Assembly (NCBI GenBank): GCA_030770545.1
Contig: CM061099.1
Span: 15,507,001 to 15,571,000 of the forward strand
DNA length: 64,000 nucleotides
Source of the DNA: Macropodus opercularis
Lineage: Eukaryota > Chordata > Actinopteri > Anabantiformes > Osphronemidae
Direction of reading: 5' to 3'
The notes beneath the pieces were generated by a model, which was not told the DNA's origin, made no database searches, and saw only the letters and a program-made list of their open reading frames with translations. The position numbers and the translations under genes were made by a program. Below are positions 34,624 to 48,000 of the stretch, one piece after another. The first letter of the stretch is position 1. Every line of letters starts with the position of its first letter.

Positions 34624-37600
34624 CACATGCACAGTTGTGGCCAATGAACGTTTACAAGGGGTATTGATACAGCTGGCATTCACCGCCCTGATTAATTGCC
34701 ATGGCATTTGGCTGTTCTTTGTAAATGCCACATCCCATGCTGAGTGTTTGCTGAATGGATGTCTGCCCATTGCCGGCCGACGGCACCTACCCTCCCTTTC
34801 GTCCTTCGCTCCCCTCCTATCTCTCCTCTCCTTTCCTTTCTTCCTCCGCCCCTCTGGCCTCTTCTCCACTTCCTCCTGTGCCTCGTAAAAAGGTTAGCTG
34901 TGCTTCATCAGCTGATAACCGATCCCGTGTTGCACAGATGTACATGTTCTTGACAGTTTTGTCCGGTGCGGGCTTTTAGTACAAAGGCTCAGCTCTCTCT
35001 CTGACAGCGCCAGTTCAAAGGTATCTTAAGGTAACGTTCTCCTCCTTTGTGTCTTTAATCTACAGTAAACGTGTTACGATTAAGCACGGGTGAAAAAGCT
35101 CTACCTTCAAGTGCGTATACCCCTAAGACCCAATTTCAGTTTGTCTCAATACCTTCAAGAGAAAAGATATGAAGAATTAGCTTTCATCCTCAAGTGAATT
35201 AGTTTGCTCTATCTTAATGAGGTTTGCCATGTCAGAGGGAGCAGTTCAGACCCTGCATGCTAAACAGACTGAAATTGGAATAGAGTATTAGCTGCAAGCT
35301 GCAAAAATACCTTCTCTTCAGCTCTAATGCCAACAATACCACGCAATTACCCTTATACACTAGTTTATCTTGTCGTTTTCCAAATGGGGAAAGAAGCCCA
35401 AGCAGAGGAGAAATCGTCCTATTTCATTCATTTTGGGAAACTAATTCCAAAATCTAATTAACTGAAGAAAAACATGTCACCACTTCGGTTGCAAACATCG
35501 AACACAGTTATGCAAAAGACCCCAAAGATTGTAGAATGTGATTTGACAGAATCTCATTCTGGATGGTGCAGGGCCAGATAGAAAGATTACTCAGCCGTGT
35601 CTGAGTGGAGGCAAACAGAATGTGATGAGCCTGGTAATTTATTGTGCTGGTATTTTTCCCGTTTGACTTTAGACAGCTCCTTAAGGGGCAAGGTGTCACC
35701 CGGCCGGACAGATAGGCAGACGGGACCATTTTTCTAATCGGCTGCTCTCTGCTCTGTCTGCATCAGCTTTTTCCTGCCTTTTGCGTTGCTAGCATAATCG
35801 GACTTTTATTATAGGAGGTGCCAAATAGGATTTAACACAATTCATCATTTTGCTCCTCTGAGGGGAGAGGGAGTTGCTATTTCATCTGCCGCTTTGTCTT
35901 AAGTTTGCTTAGGGTTATATCAGGGCAGCTGTGAAGAGCTGGCCAGAGAAATAAGGAGTAGGGGTCTGTCATTCTCAGGGAGGACAGTTCACAGGTACGA
36001 AAGCTTAACCACAAACGGTGAAACTTTCTCTGAGAAGCACAGACAAACACAAAACACAATGAGAATCCCCCCTTGCAGCAGTGACCTTTCCTTTTGATTT
36101 CCTTCCGCCCTCACAGCTCCTGATTACGTGCCAGTATTTGTTTGCAGAGAGAACCATGCAAAAAGACGAAGGCGAGGTCCACCCTGGCATTGACGACACC
36201 AAACTTGACCGCGTGCTAATCTACACAGACATGTAAAGCCCCTTAGCTTGTCATTCAGGCCCTTCTCTCTCTCCACTTAAGCTGAGATTGGTGGGCTGTG
36301 TTCAACGCCGCTTGAAACTTCCCAGTCCTGGTTTGACTGTGTTTTGCACGTACACCAAAGTTCATACTATATGAATATTCATTCCATTTTATATATTATT
36401 TTATATTTAATTCCTTGTTTGTCAAGAGAGACAAGTGCTTGTTTAGTATGTGTGGCAAATACACTGCGTTGCTGCGCTTTAGAAATGGAGAAACACATGG
36501 TTTCAAGTGAAGTTTGGGTAATTAGCTGGAGACGTGATGCTGGCTCTCACCCCGAATGGGTTGTGTTCCTTAGGACTGCAGGCAGCGAGGGGGCAGGATG
36601 CTCTTTGATCTGTGGATCCCGCGGTCTGATAATCTTCTTCATCCTTTGCAACGTGCGCGCTTGTAGTGCCTATGACCGAAGCGCTCAGTTTAAATCTGGC
36701 TGACTTTTTACATCCATGTCTGTTCCCTCATACGTATTATTTCAGTTTCAGCAAAGATTTAAACCATCACAAAATGTCTCATTCAGCTTTTGATTTCATC
36801 CACCTTCTTTTTTTTTTCATATTTCTTAAAACAAGTATAACTAGAACAAAGCACAACTTTAAAGGGGCTGGGATTCATTTCAGCAGTAATTGCTTTACAT
36901 ACATCAAAAATATATCACATTTTTCTGTTATTATTATTTCTGTTTATTCATTTACCTGCTTTTAAAATCCGTGCAGTTGTCACTTAAACCTCAAAGTGAT
37001 TTTTCTGTTCCTGATACACAGGGAAAGAGCTTTTCCTTCCAGCGTACTCCTCCCTCTGCTAGCTGAAGATCAAACAACATGACGGGACTGGCAGGGTGTC
37101 CCCGTTCTAATTACTACGTGCTAATACATCATGTACTAATGCACACTGATTTGGCAGACAGAGGATGCAAGAAATCAATGTGGATCTGTTTTGTACTAAC
37201 AAGGCACGATACAAGCCATGCGGGATGTCAGTCAAACTGCAGCTTAGGGAGCGTTATTTAAAAAAAAAAACTGCAGTTACGCTTTAGTTTAGAAACATGT
37301 CAAACATGACAATAACACTGCTAATTGTTAGAGCTCATTAACCAGTGGGATCTTTAACACACACTCATATCATGCTCACTATAAAAATAGGAGCTTTAAT
37401 ATTTTCATTTTAAGGCCATTAATTTGTCGCGTTCTCGATCCCACACAAACAGTGCAAGGACGTCTCTTTCTCCGTGGCTCCGTTTAAAAACTGGTTGAGT
37501 GTTGTCCATCCATTTGATCGAGCTGTGATCACGGCAACAAAATGACACAAGCTCCAAACTGAGGCTTCATTGGACATTTTTGTATTGTGGGTGTTCTTTT

Positions 37601-38713
37601 AACCAACTCTCACCCTTTTGGTTTCATTGTTAATAAAACTCTATATAATCTCACATTCGTAAGCATTTTGTACTCTTGCATTGCAACCAGCGTGAAAAGA
37701 GGTCAGTGCTAAATGTTAAATAAGATGCTAAATCCCACAGCATGGCAGTCATCTAAAGATACAAAATAGAGTCCAAATTCCAAAGTCTCATTCCAGGTCC
37801 AAAGTATCAGGTCAGATCAAGATAGAAGATAGATCACAAAGGTGAAACTTATCCCAGTGAGTCGTCGTCTCCCTACAGATGTGACATCAGTGGTTTCACA
37901 GAACCTAGAGTTACAAGAAAGTAGAGATGTTCATCCTGAGCCCTGGCTGCTCTTACCGCACAGGTAAGAAGTGCAGAATAACACATTTGAAAAAACACAG
38001 ACAAATAAGCTAAAGAAAGTATTTCACAGTGAGTGGTTTTAGTCTTTTTATGAGATTTACTGACAGAATTACCAAAATAAAAAAATTTAATTTACTTTTG
38101 AACTTGTGTGTCAAACAACGTCAGTAATAATTGTGGCACGTACACTCGAGTCTGACATTTAGTTTTATGTGAATGCATGACACACTTCGTATCCTGTATA
38201 CGATGTGGAATAACTCGATATATGCAACTAGGCCACCGTATTTGCCTTTTTTCCCTCAGCTTTGTGTCTGTCTTCATATCTGACTTTTTTATTTGTCCTT
38301 GTCAGGTAACTCTGTAACAAGTATGAACATTTCTCCACCCTGCTATCAGGAAAGTGACGGAAGAAAATCTGAAGTTTGTAATACAAGTGAAAAGAAGAAC
38401 TTCTATTAACTTTCTTCATTTGATATTTTTAGATTTATCGCTCAGGTTTTAGTCAATGATTCTTTTGAAAATTGTCCATGGCCCAAAAACTCAGCAATTA
38501 TATTAGAAATTGTTGTTCTTTTTAATTCTAGCGTTTTACAATTGGGAAACACGCAGGAGCTCGAGTGGAAGAGGCGTGTTGACTTAAAATGAACCAAGAA
38601 AGCTGGACGCCTCCGGTTGCATGTTTAATTTTCTGTTTCCGTGGGTCGTTTGTGCCTGAGCGTTGTATTTTGACACACCCCACAGGCATGTTATCGTATG
38701 TTCGAGGCTGTAA
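33803..38713. other. Intergenic; no gene recognised
   Basis: Unique sequence with a 43-base GT microsatellite at 34580-34622 and short A/T runs. Stretches around 34100-34450 and 35150-36250 are repeat-free with many TAAT/ATTA cores and could be noncoding regulatory DNA, but this is only appearance. Confidence 0.55.
34580..34622. repeat. (GT)n microsatellite, about 21 units
   Basis: Perfect alternating GT. Confidence 0.97.
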
Positions 38714-38787
38714 AAGCGGCGCAGGGTGATAGAGCAGTTATGGGTCCGTCTGCCTTTGAAGCCGCTTGCCCAGGGGTTCGATAGCCC
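38714..38787 (+). repeat. tRNA-like sequence, possibly a tRNA-derived SINE head or tRNA fossil
   Basis: GGGTGATAGAGCAG resembles a polymerase III A box. About 45 bases later, GGGGTTCGATAGCCC resembles a B box in a T-arm (GGTTCGA at 38775-38781), but with an extra base in the loop. Acceptor and anticodon arms do not fold convincingly, so a functional tRNA is unlikely. A tRNA-derived repeat fits better. Family not identified. Confidence 0.35.
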
Positions 38788-39258
38788 TTTTACTAATCTC
38801 TACCTGCGATGGCCACTGTGCTATTTTCAGGAGGCTTGTTTCACGGTCTCAGGACTTCTCTCATCCTTGGTTCTGTCAATCCCGTGTCCTTGAGTTCTCA
38901 TCCTGTCAGCTCCTGGGTTCTTACCCGTCTCTCTCTCTCTTTTTGTTCCTTTCCCTGTCTGTGTTCTTCCTCATAACGTAGCCATGGTGATATAGAGCCG
39001 TCTCAAGGACTCACTTGCACATCCAAACACACGGGCACGGATTCAACCAGGGATTCATAGTATAGGAGGGCAGGGTGTGGGGGTTATGTGTGGCAGGGTG
39101 AACTCAGCCTTGAAGCAACTAGCCCAACCCCAATACAATGGGTTATAGGAAAAGAATGAGCTGCGAGGAGAAGAAGACAGTGAGGGGGCCTGCTTCATTT
39201 ACACCGAGTTCTCCTCTCTTCACGCGCCCAGCTGACAGAGGATATTTTTATCAGCCTG

Positions 39259-39259
<1 letters not shown>

Positions 39260-39304
<45 letters not shown>
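39260..39304. repeat. (CA)n microsatellite, about 22 units
   Basis: Perfect alternating CA. Confidence 0.97.
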
Positions 39305-39308
<4 letters not shown>

Positions 39309-42300
39309 GAAAAGGAAAAAATTCATTTGTAACAGCACACTCCAAGCCAAGGACAAGATCTCAGCAGGATAGAGCATAGCTGTCTTTTCATAACAGAAAT
39401 ATAATCATTCTTATTTATGCCCCTGCCTTGTCACTATCGCGTGAAAGGGGAGCTCGAGACCTCGGCCGTTTTGCAGAATGTTCCCCAAGGTCTGCAGTTT
39501 TAAAGTGTGTATATTTTGCTGTGCTATCATGAAGCCAGTTTGTTTGATCACTTTTTTCTCTTTTCTATCTGAATGTCAGGAGTTTATCTAAAGGTGGGAG
39601 GTACCGCCCTGAAGTTGACCCTAGTGCTGCTAGTGTGACGCCTGTCCACCACATCATTAAAATCAGCAGAATGTTGTTGCTGACCAGTGTAGATTGTTTG
39701 TCCTTTACCTTTGACTGGAGCATCATGCGAGAAGCAGAACGTAGGAAAGTCCTGCGTTGTTGTGACCCATCTATCCACCCCAGCCTCCTCCGCTCCTTGA
39801 CTCATAAACTAGGTTTCCTACCTTGTCAGAATTCTTATTAATGCATGTTCCGCATCTGCAATACGTCGCCTTGAGTCACATTAACCCGCTGTCACAAACA
39901 ACCGAGGGACACGTTCCCCGCGGGATTACACTTTCTCGCACACATTGGTTTGAAGGAGAGCACATCAGTTGATCTGAACCCACTTAAAAGTCAGAGGGAT
40001 GACACCGCTTGAGCGTGCGTGAGAGCGCGAGCGCATGAATAAACCATGTGCTAAAGTGGTGTCATTGGGCTGCTGTGTTGGCATGTCGGCAGTGCTCAGG
40101 AAAAACATGGCTGTCTCTGGGGCATCGTCTGTAATCCAGCATGTTAGAGCGGCTCGATGGCTTCTCTACGTAAGCGTGCCTGGAGTTACAGACATCGCAA
40201 CACAGGCATGCAAGTAAATAATGTTCCACTTGGTTTTAGGACAGTTTTGAGTAGTTTTTATTCATTCTTCCAAACAGGTTTTTGGTTCCACATACCTTGA
40301 ATGACAATATTTTATTTTACACCCCGTATTAGTGTTGAATGCACCTGGTGTCAAAGCGGAAAATACCCTCTCCTTTATTCTGGAAATGTGATGCAAATCC
40401 CCTGCTCCGAATAGTTTGCCTCGCATCTGCAAGAAAATAGTCGTGGCAAGGGAAATGCGGTAAGATCCTTCCCAGAGCAGCTTGATTTCATCTCGTTGCA
40501 GCGGCACAAATATTGTAGTGTGCCAAGCTGACAGGCAGGTGATCCATCGCAGGCGTTGTAATTGAAAACACAGTCACATTTCCATGGAGAAATACCTTGT
40601 AATGTAGATAATAGATAAGAGTATTATTGATTAGGTGGGGAGGGAGGAGAGGCGAGGAGGTGCAGAGGTTCTCCATCACTAATCTCTCTGGCTGCGACTG
40701 CATCTAAATAACCTGCAGAAAGGGATAAACAGGTGCATCCATCATGGGACGACTGGCACGGACAGTGATGGATGCCTCCACCGTCTGCTGCACCTCACTT
40801 TCCTGGTCAGGGGATAAGACAGTGACACCGGCACTGACTTAAACCTAACAGGAAAATACAGTCTTTAACTCAGCTTTGATGGAAGAATTCAGGCCAGGTT
40901 TTATACGTGCGTCTCTGCGATGTTTGTGGAATTGTCCTCTGTTCTTTACACCCTTGTCTCATTGAGTTTGTAGGATTATCCGTCTTGATAGATCCTGTTT
41001 GTTTTGTGAAAGGAGCAATTGGTTTTGTGGATTTGTGTGAGAGTGTGTGTGTGCGAGTGTGAACTCACCCACATGTACGCCTTTAGTGCTCCTGTGTATA
41101 AATTGATTTCGGCGTGTTTCCGTTCTATCTGCATGTCCATGCACCGTGAGCCAAATCCCCTGTGCCGCCTGAACCCAGCGAGCAGGCGTGTCCTCAGAGG
41201 TGCCAGCCTGATGGATATGGTGTGCATGCCAGCCTGTGCCGTCCCTCCCCACCCCTGCAGCATTAAGATTGATCCCTCGTTCCCTCCCATTCCTTTCTGT
41301 CCTACTCCTCTGTGTGCCTCTGCCTTTATGAGACTGTGAATAGGTGAAGCTCGCGAGCTCCAACAGATGGCCGGAGCTCCCCTGTTTCACTGTCTCGCCA
41401 ACTCACACTTGTGCTCACACACACACACACACTACAACTCGTGAATGAGAGGCAAGAGAGGAAGAGGCTGAGGAAATGTGACAAGAGAAGAAGAAGAAGT
41501 GAAGAAATGAGAAGCAACAGAGGAGACGAAAGAGTGAAACTAATGGGAAGAGCGAGAGCCAGCAAGCGTTAGAGCGGAGGGAGGAAAACGTCAAAGGAAG
41601 GAACCGTAGAATAACAAGTATACAGCGAAGCAAAAGCGGAAAGAGGCAGAAACACTGCTGAAAAAGGGAGTGAGGACAAATTGAATTGTAGATTGAGGGA
41701 GCCTCACTCCTCCTTCTTTCCCTCCCTCTTTTATTTATCTCATGTGAAACCACGCCTCCGTCCTTTCACTTGTCAGTGCATCTATAACAGGGAGCTGTCT
41801 GCACTGGGCAGCGTGGGGGAAAGACTAGCTGCCGACTGTGGCAGCACAGGGACTCTGGATCTGAGCAAACCGGCCAGGACCGGAACTGCTGGACTGCACG
41901 GAACAGGTGTGTGTTTGTGTTTGTGCATGTGCAGATTTGCGATAGATGACGGGAGCGGGGGGGGCAGCATGTGATTGTTTTTATTCCTCCACTTGCTTCC
42001 AGAGTAGCGTATCTAGAAGGTACAGTGCTGGAGCTTTGCCCTAGTTTACACTTGAATGCTCTGATCCGTTCTGTTCGCCGCCGAGATTTATGCATGGAAT
42101 CGCTAACGGTGCCGCTCATCAGGGTAAGAGAGATGAGACCTTGTACACTGGACGCACTCGTCTATTTTTCACAGAGTAGCTGCCCTTGAATCAGAGCCGC
42201 ATGGAGAGTTGTTGCTTTCTTTCTGGTGGAAGTTGGTGGTTTTAGTTTGGATTTTGGTGCGATGTGCTGTCGTTCCTTATGGTTTTTTAAGGCGTATTCC

Positions 42301-42656
42301 CATTTCTATATATCCTGTATTATGGGGATCACAGATAGTTCCAGTCGTTACTTTGCAGCTGTGTTGAGAATCAGTACTAATTCACTTTATTCTGTGAAAC
42401 AAGCTTTCACACTCCCCTGGTCTGTTTTTGTATTCGATTTCATTTGTGAGCAGTTGTTTTGATCCTCCCGTGTCACAGCGTTGTTTTGAAATATGGGACG
42501 ATTCATTGTCTCAGCACTGCTTTGTATTTACTCAACCAGATATAATCCTGACTGTTGCTGAATAATGTGTAAGGGTTTAAAAATAGAGCAAAAGCAAATA
42601 CAACAGTGAAATATTACTTTCTTTCCCAAAAGCCGGGACTGATCCAGTTTTGGAAT

Positions 42657-42661
<5 letters not shown>

Positions 42662-42692
<31 letters not shown>
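42662..42692. repeat. (TG)n microsatellite
   Basis: Perfect alternating TG, about 15 units. Confidence 0.95.
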
Positions 42693-42693
<1 letters not shown>

Positions 42694-45090
42694 GGGACCC
42701 TTTTTTTAGCACAGCATAAAGGTGTCTACCACTCGTTCATTCAGGAGTCGCCATTTCACCCGCTGCAGTCTCTGCCACTCCTATAGAAGGCAGTGCAGGG
42801 TTGGTCGACCAGGTTGGCCCCAGTGAATGTCCTCACTATCAGTGTTTTGTCAATATCTTTGTGGGTCAAAAGGCTGTGTCATCGCCAAGAGCTGTGGGGG
42901 GGGGCACTGACCTAGAGGGTGAAATATTTATGACAGCGACGGCTGAATGCCTCTCGCTGTTTGTAGCGATATGGGTGGATGGTTGAACGAACGCATGGAC
43001 AGAGGCAAGGATGCTAAAGGAACGCCAGAGATACGCTCTTTAAGAATTCATCATTTACCACAACCAACTAATCCCCGAATCAACTGGCCTCTTTTCTCTC
43101 GGAGATGCCAGTGGACTGAAGGAGGATGCTCGCGCTTAGTCTACCTGTCAGCCAGTCCCCAGGCGCATTCGCGCTTGCAACTGCAACGGGACCTAATTAT
43201 ATATGACATTTCCTCCCGATATGTTTATATTTACGCGGTCCACACTGGAATTGCAGGGTTTCTCTCAGTGATGCAATGGGAGGTGCACTCAGAACGACCC
43301 GTTTGCACTGCACTTGCCCGAACGCACAATGGATGCGTCCGCTTGCGCTCACACATTCAGTCGATGTGAGGACCATGTATTATTACTAGTGATCATCAAA
43401 CAAAAGCTAAAGCCCTTAACAGGTTTTGAACTTGTAGTGACCAACCAAAATGTCTCAGAGACAGGACATAGTCTACGTGATCCCACTCATTGCGGTTTCG
43501 CATTTTATTCATCTCACATCTTTCTCCAGTTCCCTTTTTACTTTTTGAGTTGTTCGCACAACAATCTTTGCGGATCACATAAACGCCACACACACACGCA
43601 CAAGGACGACCTTGAGACCTGTTGATGTTGTTTGGAGCAGCCGTGTTGGGAATGCGTAAGAGGCCAGAAGAGGCTCCCGGCAAATATGGGGCGCTTGATA
43701 TGCCGTTTGTAAAAATGTCTGGAAAGTGTGCAGGGGGGCTGGCGATGCAGCTAAAGGGAGACACCAGCATGAATATGTATTGTATGCTAATGCAGACGCT
43801 GAGACTTTTGAAACTGTTGATGAAAGCAGAGGACGTGCTCCCCCACCGCCGCTCTCAGGAAAGGGAGGAAGTGCTATCGACAGACCCATTGTCCACGCAG
43901 GGGTACCGTGGCGACATGTGGCAGATATCAGTGACAGCAACCAAGGTGACACCACCGAATGGCCTGCGTGGGCCCGCAGGCGTCTGGGCCGGTGCCAGTG
44001 TCATCTGCTCGTTTTACAGCCGTATTGACCTTTAGTGGTTGGACACAATGAGGTTAAATCAGAGGGTCCTAAAAGTAACGTCTCCCATTAGTTTCATTCA
44101 GCTCTTTTCTAGCCACACGTCTACTTCTTGAAGACGGGCACACTGGGGGAGGAAAAAAAGATGGAGAAACATCTATTGCAAACGGATTTCTTTCAGCTTC
44201 TGTCTGCAAACATTGCTATCATGCCACCCTGCACCATTACATGTCTTCACTCCAGCAGAAGAAAAGGCAATCCAATGTGTTGGTTCATTTGAGTCATTTA
44301 TGCTTACGTTCTGAAATCTGAACAACATTTCTATCTTCAGGATAAAACTTGGCACCGTAACTTATGTTTCATTGCTCATTCACTCACACACGGGGACTTA
44401 GAATATGTTCAAAGCTCCCTGACAGCGCTCACGTGTTCCCTCGCTTAGTCCCTGTTCATCTGTATGTATGAGCTGCTGTTAACACTCCTGTGTAGAAAAT
44501 CGGTGTGCAAATCTTAGCGCTGCAGCTCCTCTCAGCTGTAGTGATAGAGGCAGAAGGGCTCTTTGACTATACCCCCCCCCCTCTCTCAGCAAAGAGTCTA
44601 CAGCTGATAGGAGCAAATAGGAGAGCATGTGATTCCATACGTGTCTCATCTGAGTTCTGTGTCTCTCCGTGTTCATGTGTGGACAGCTATTCAGTGTAAT
44701 CAGATTTCAATCTCTCCCCTGTATATGGTTGAGCCTCTGCGGCCGAGGAGCTCCGTGGGGAAATGTAATGATACCCTGCCGGCCACAGAGTACGGGCTTC
44801 ACTGCCCTATCTGTCTCAGGAGAGTCAGCAGCTGGAGGCCTCTTCCCACTTGCAATATCAAACAGCAGAGATGTCACTAAATGCTCCGAATCGAAATCCT
44901 TGATTTAATCTTCTCCCCTAATCAGCTTTTAGATCCCGGGGTTATCTCTGGCCTTTTGCTACACTGTTGTTACAGGGGTGAATAATTTATTACAGAATTA
45001 ACTGCGGTTGCTAAAAGATTTTGGAAATTAGCCAAAAATCGAGTTCAGCTTCAAAGCCATTTCCCTGAACGCGTTTTTCTGCTTGCTGAG

Positions 45091-48000
45091 CAGAAACCCC
45101 ATCACCAGCTTTGTAATTATTTTTATTATTCTTTCCATCTTTCATTTCAGCCGTCTGAGTCGCTCACAGAGGGATTTAGTGTTTTTATTGATCAGCTTCC
45201 TGTGAACCTCTCCTGTCTGTCTGCCGTGTCTCCTGCACCATCTCTCCTGGATTTAGGGAAACAATCGGTCTGTTAATGTGTGTGCGTGTCTTCCATTCCA
45301 TCACGTTGCTCCTAGTTCATTTTCCTGATTTGCTACACTTTTGCACTGCCTTAATGGTCACTGCTCTGCTCATCACCCTCTCCTGTGTTTAGCCCTGGCC
45401 ACATCAGCCACCCACCCCGCCTCTCACCCCCTCACCTTGGCCTCACGCTTCTCCCTCAGGGTGTAGCAGCTATTGTTGCGCCTAATAACGTTTATGGAAT
45501 TACAGATCTCTGAAATTGGATTTTCTCACTCCACCAAAGCAGTGGGATTACGGGTTTAAAGCGCACATTGAGCACAACTGACCTGTGACTGTACTGTTTT
45601 TCCTCCCTGCACCCGTAAGGTGGACCCGAAGAGAAGGTTCCTGGGGGAAAACATTTTTCGTTTCTGAATCTACCTGGCAATTAATTCAATTCTGGGTGAG
45701 ACAGCTTTTTGGCACTCGTGTAGATTTCTCTCATGTCAACCACTTTTACTCTCACACACTCCTCCTCTCTCTGTCCTCTCAACTTTTGACTGTGTTTGAT
45801 CTCATTCTAATCTAATGAATCTTTTGATCTTCCTCATCTGGCACCCAGACACATTCGAGATTTTTATATCCACAGAGGCTAAATTCATTCTAATCCTTAA
45901 AATCTAGCTGCTGGCAAAGCAGTTGATTCCCTGCAATGTACAGATGCTCGTGTTTAATGAACTGTGGGATTCCTTAACTAACCTTGATTCCCCCGTTAAG
46001 CTCCTTCATCACTAACCCAGGTCAAGTGCACCATTATTGTTTAAATATAACTGAGCATTGACTATGGAAAAAGGAGGAGGAGCAGCCAAGAGTCGGAAAC
46101 GAACCGAGAAAGCACCAAAGCAGGCGAGGGAAGTGAAAGCAGCATTTAGATGGATGGCAGAAAGGTAGTATTCGTTAGGAGTGGTCTATAGCAGCGGCTT
46201 AGTGAACTCGTAATTGAGGAAAAGACAGAATGGGCGCAATAGGAGCAAAGCTGGGGTTTCACCCCGTTGAAATCAATCAGCCTCCTGCTTGACAGAGAGA
46301 ATGGAGCCAATCAAGGAAACGTGGCCTCGGGCTCCGGCAAACTCACCCTCCTGGTCAAACTTCATCAGGATCAGTTGGAGCAGACGAGGCGGCTCGTACC
46401 AGCTTATCTCAGCCAGAAGAGGATACGGGCCCACCGCTGTTTGATTTACTAACATTTGATCCTATTGCTAAGAAACGTCATTAAAATTGTTGTGCAGCTC
46501 TGCAGAGAACAAAAGATCATTGTAGCAAATAAAACACGACTTATCACAAGAGCCTCATAGGTGGAAGAATATTAAATGAAACCCCGGCATATTTTTACTT
46601 CATTGCTAAAAATAGTCTCTTTCTCCTCCTCTTCCTCTTCATCTTCCTCTTCGCCTGGGTAATAGCCATCTTTCTGCCCTGTCACTTTTTGATGTATCAT
46701 CCTCTTATTCACATCAAGGACAAGGCCAGGTGTCGCATTTTCTCTCAGTTGCCACGCTTGTCACACTTTCTTGTCACCCGCAGCCTGTTTCAATCCCCTC
46801 CCGTCTTCCTCCCCCTCTCCACTTATTTATATTAAATCTGTCACTCCTTTTATTTTAGCAAGAGAAAGGGAAAGTAAATCACTTTTGCCAGTCGCAGCCT
46901 GCGGTGCCTGCTGAATGCCGCAAGTTTATGTGGATGTCTTCTCTGGCCAAATATAATCCTGTCAAAGTAAATGATGTGTCTGGTGTTTTGTGCTGTTGAA
47001 ACAGCTGAAATTCCCCCTCCCTGCCGCGTCCTTGTGCTTTAAACGAGCACGTCAGTTATGCGTTAAGCAATCTACGAATACGCTACAAGTGCAAGAAAGA
47101 AGTTTGGTTGTTTTTGCTCCAGAAGGACGGACGAACAGGTGTCTGGCCTCACCTCTCTTCGATTCCCATGAGTGACGGGCAGAGCTGGCTCGAACACAGA
47201 GCAGCTGGAGTCAGCCTTGGCGCTGAGATGCTATACATGTGAGCTTATAAGCTTCCCCTGCGTATTCTTAGCCTCGCTACACATTCCAGGGCCTCGTGCG
47301 TGCGTGTGCGTATTAACACGTGAAGCATTACACCGAAAACTACTACCCATAAACGTGTCGAATTTGCTTTGCGTCGGACACTGACACCTGTCCAATCAAA
47401 ACGGCTCCTCTCCTGTCAACATTGGCTTCGCAGGCAGGCACAGAACAAAGCCTTGGAGCTTATACGATCACAACTAGAAGCTGCTGTAGACATAGAGATG
47501 GTGTTAGATGGCAGCGCGATGGAAAGAGCTGAGTGAAAACAGCTTTTTTTTCCCTGTACCTCAGCTTCTGACACGTACTTTCAGTCAGTACCAGGATTTC
47601 CTTGGCTGCCTGACTGAATGTGAACAGTGCTTACATGGCTTCACGAGAAGAATCTTGTTATTATCACCATCGCTAAATGTCCTGCGGAGAGTGAGAAGTA
47701 ATTATGTTCGAAAATTTTTATCCGTATCTGGCAAAATGTCTAATTAACCCACCACTTGAACTTTTGTCAGTTTCCTGCTCACTCAAATATATACTTGTGT
47801 GAATACATTATCATGAGCCAATGCGTTTATGTTTAAAACACTGTGACGATCTCACGTCACCATCCTCCAAGGTCTGTGAGGAGGAGGAGGGTGAACGTGG
47901 ACTTGAGGCTATGGTGTCTGTAGGCAGGCCCTGATCAAGCGCGGGTGAACCAGAACGCATACTGCATGCAGAGAAGTTTCAGAAAACAGCACAAACGGGC

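Larger units (their letters stand above)
38788..45090. other. Intergenic; no gene recognised
   Basis: Contains a CA run at 39260-39304, a CA run near 41413-41433 and a TG run at 42662-42692. The stretch at about 44690-45130 is unique, repeat-free and balanced in composition, with a small perfect hairpin at 45076-45096. Short open frames have no family resemblance. Confidence 0.55.
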
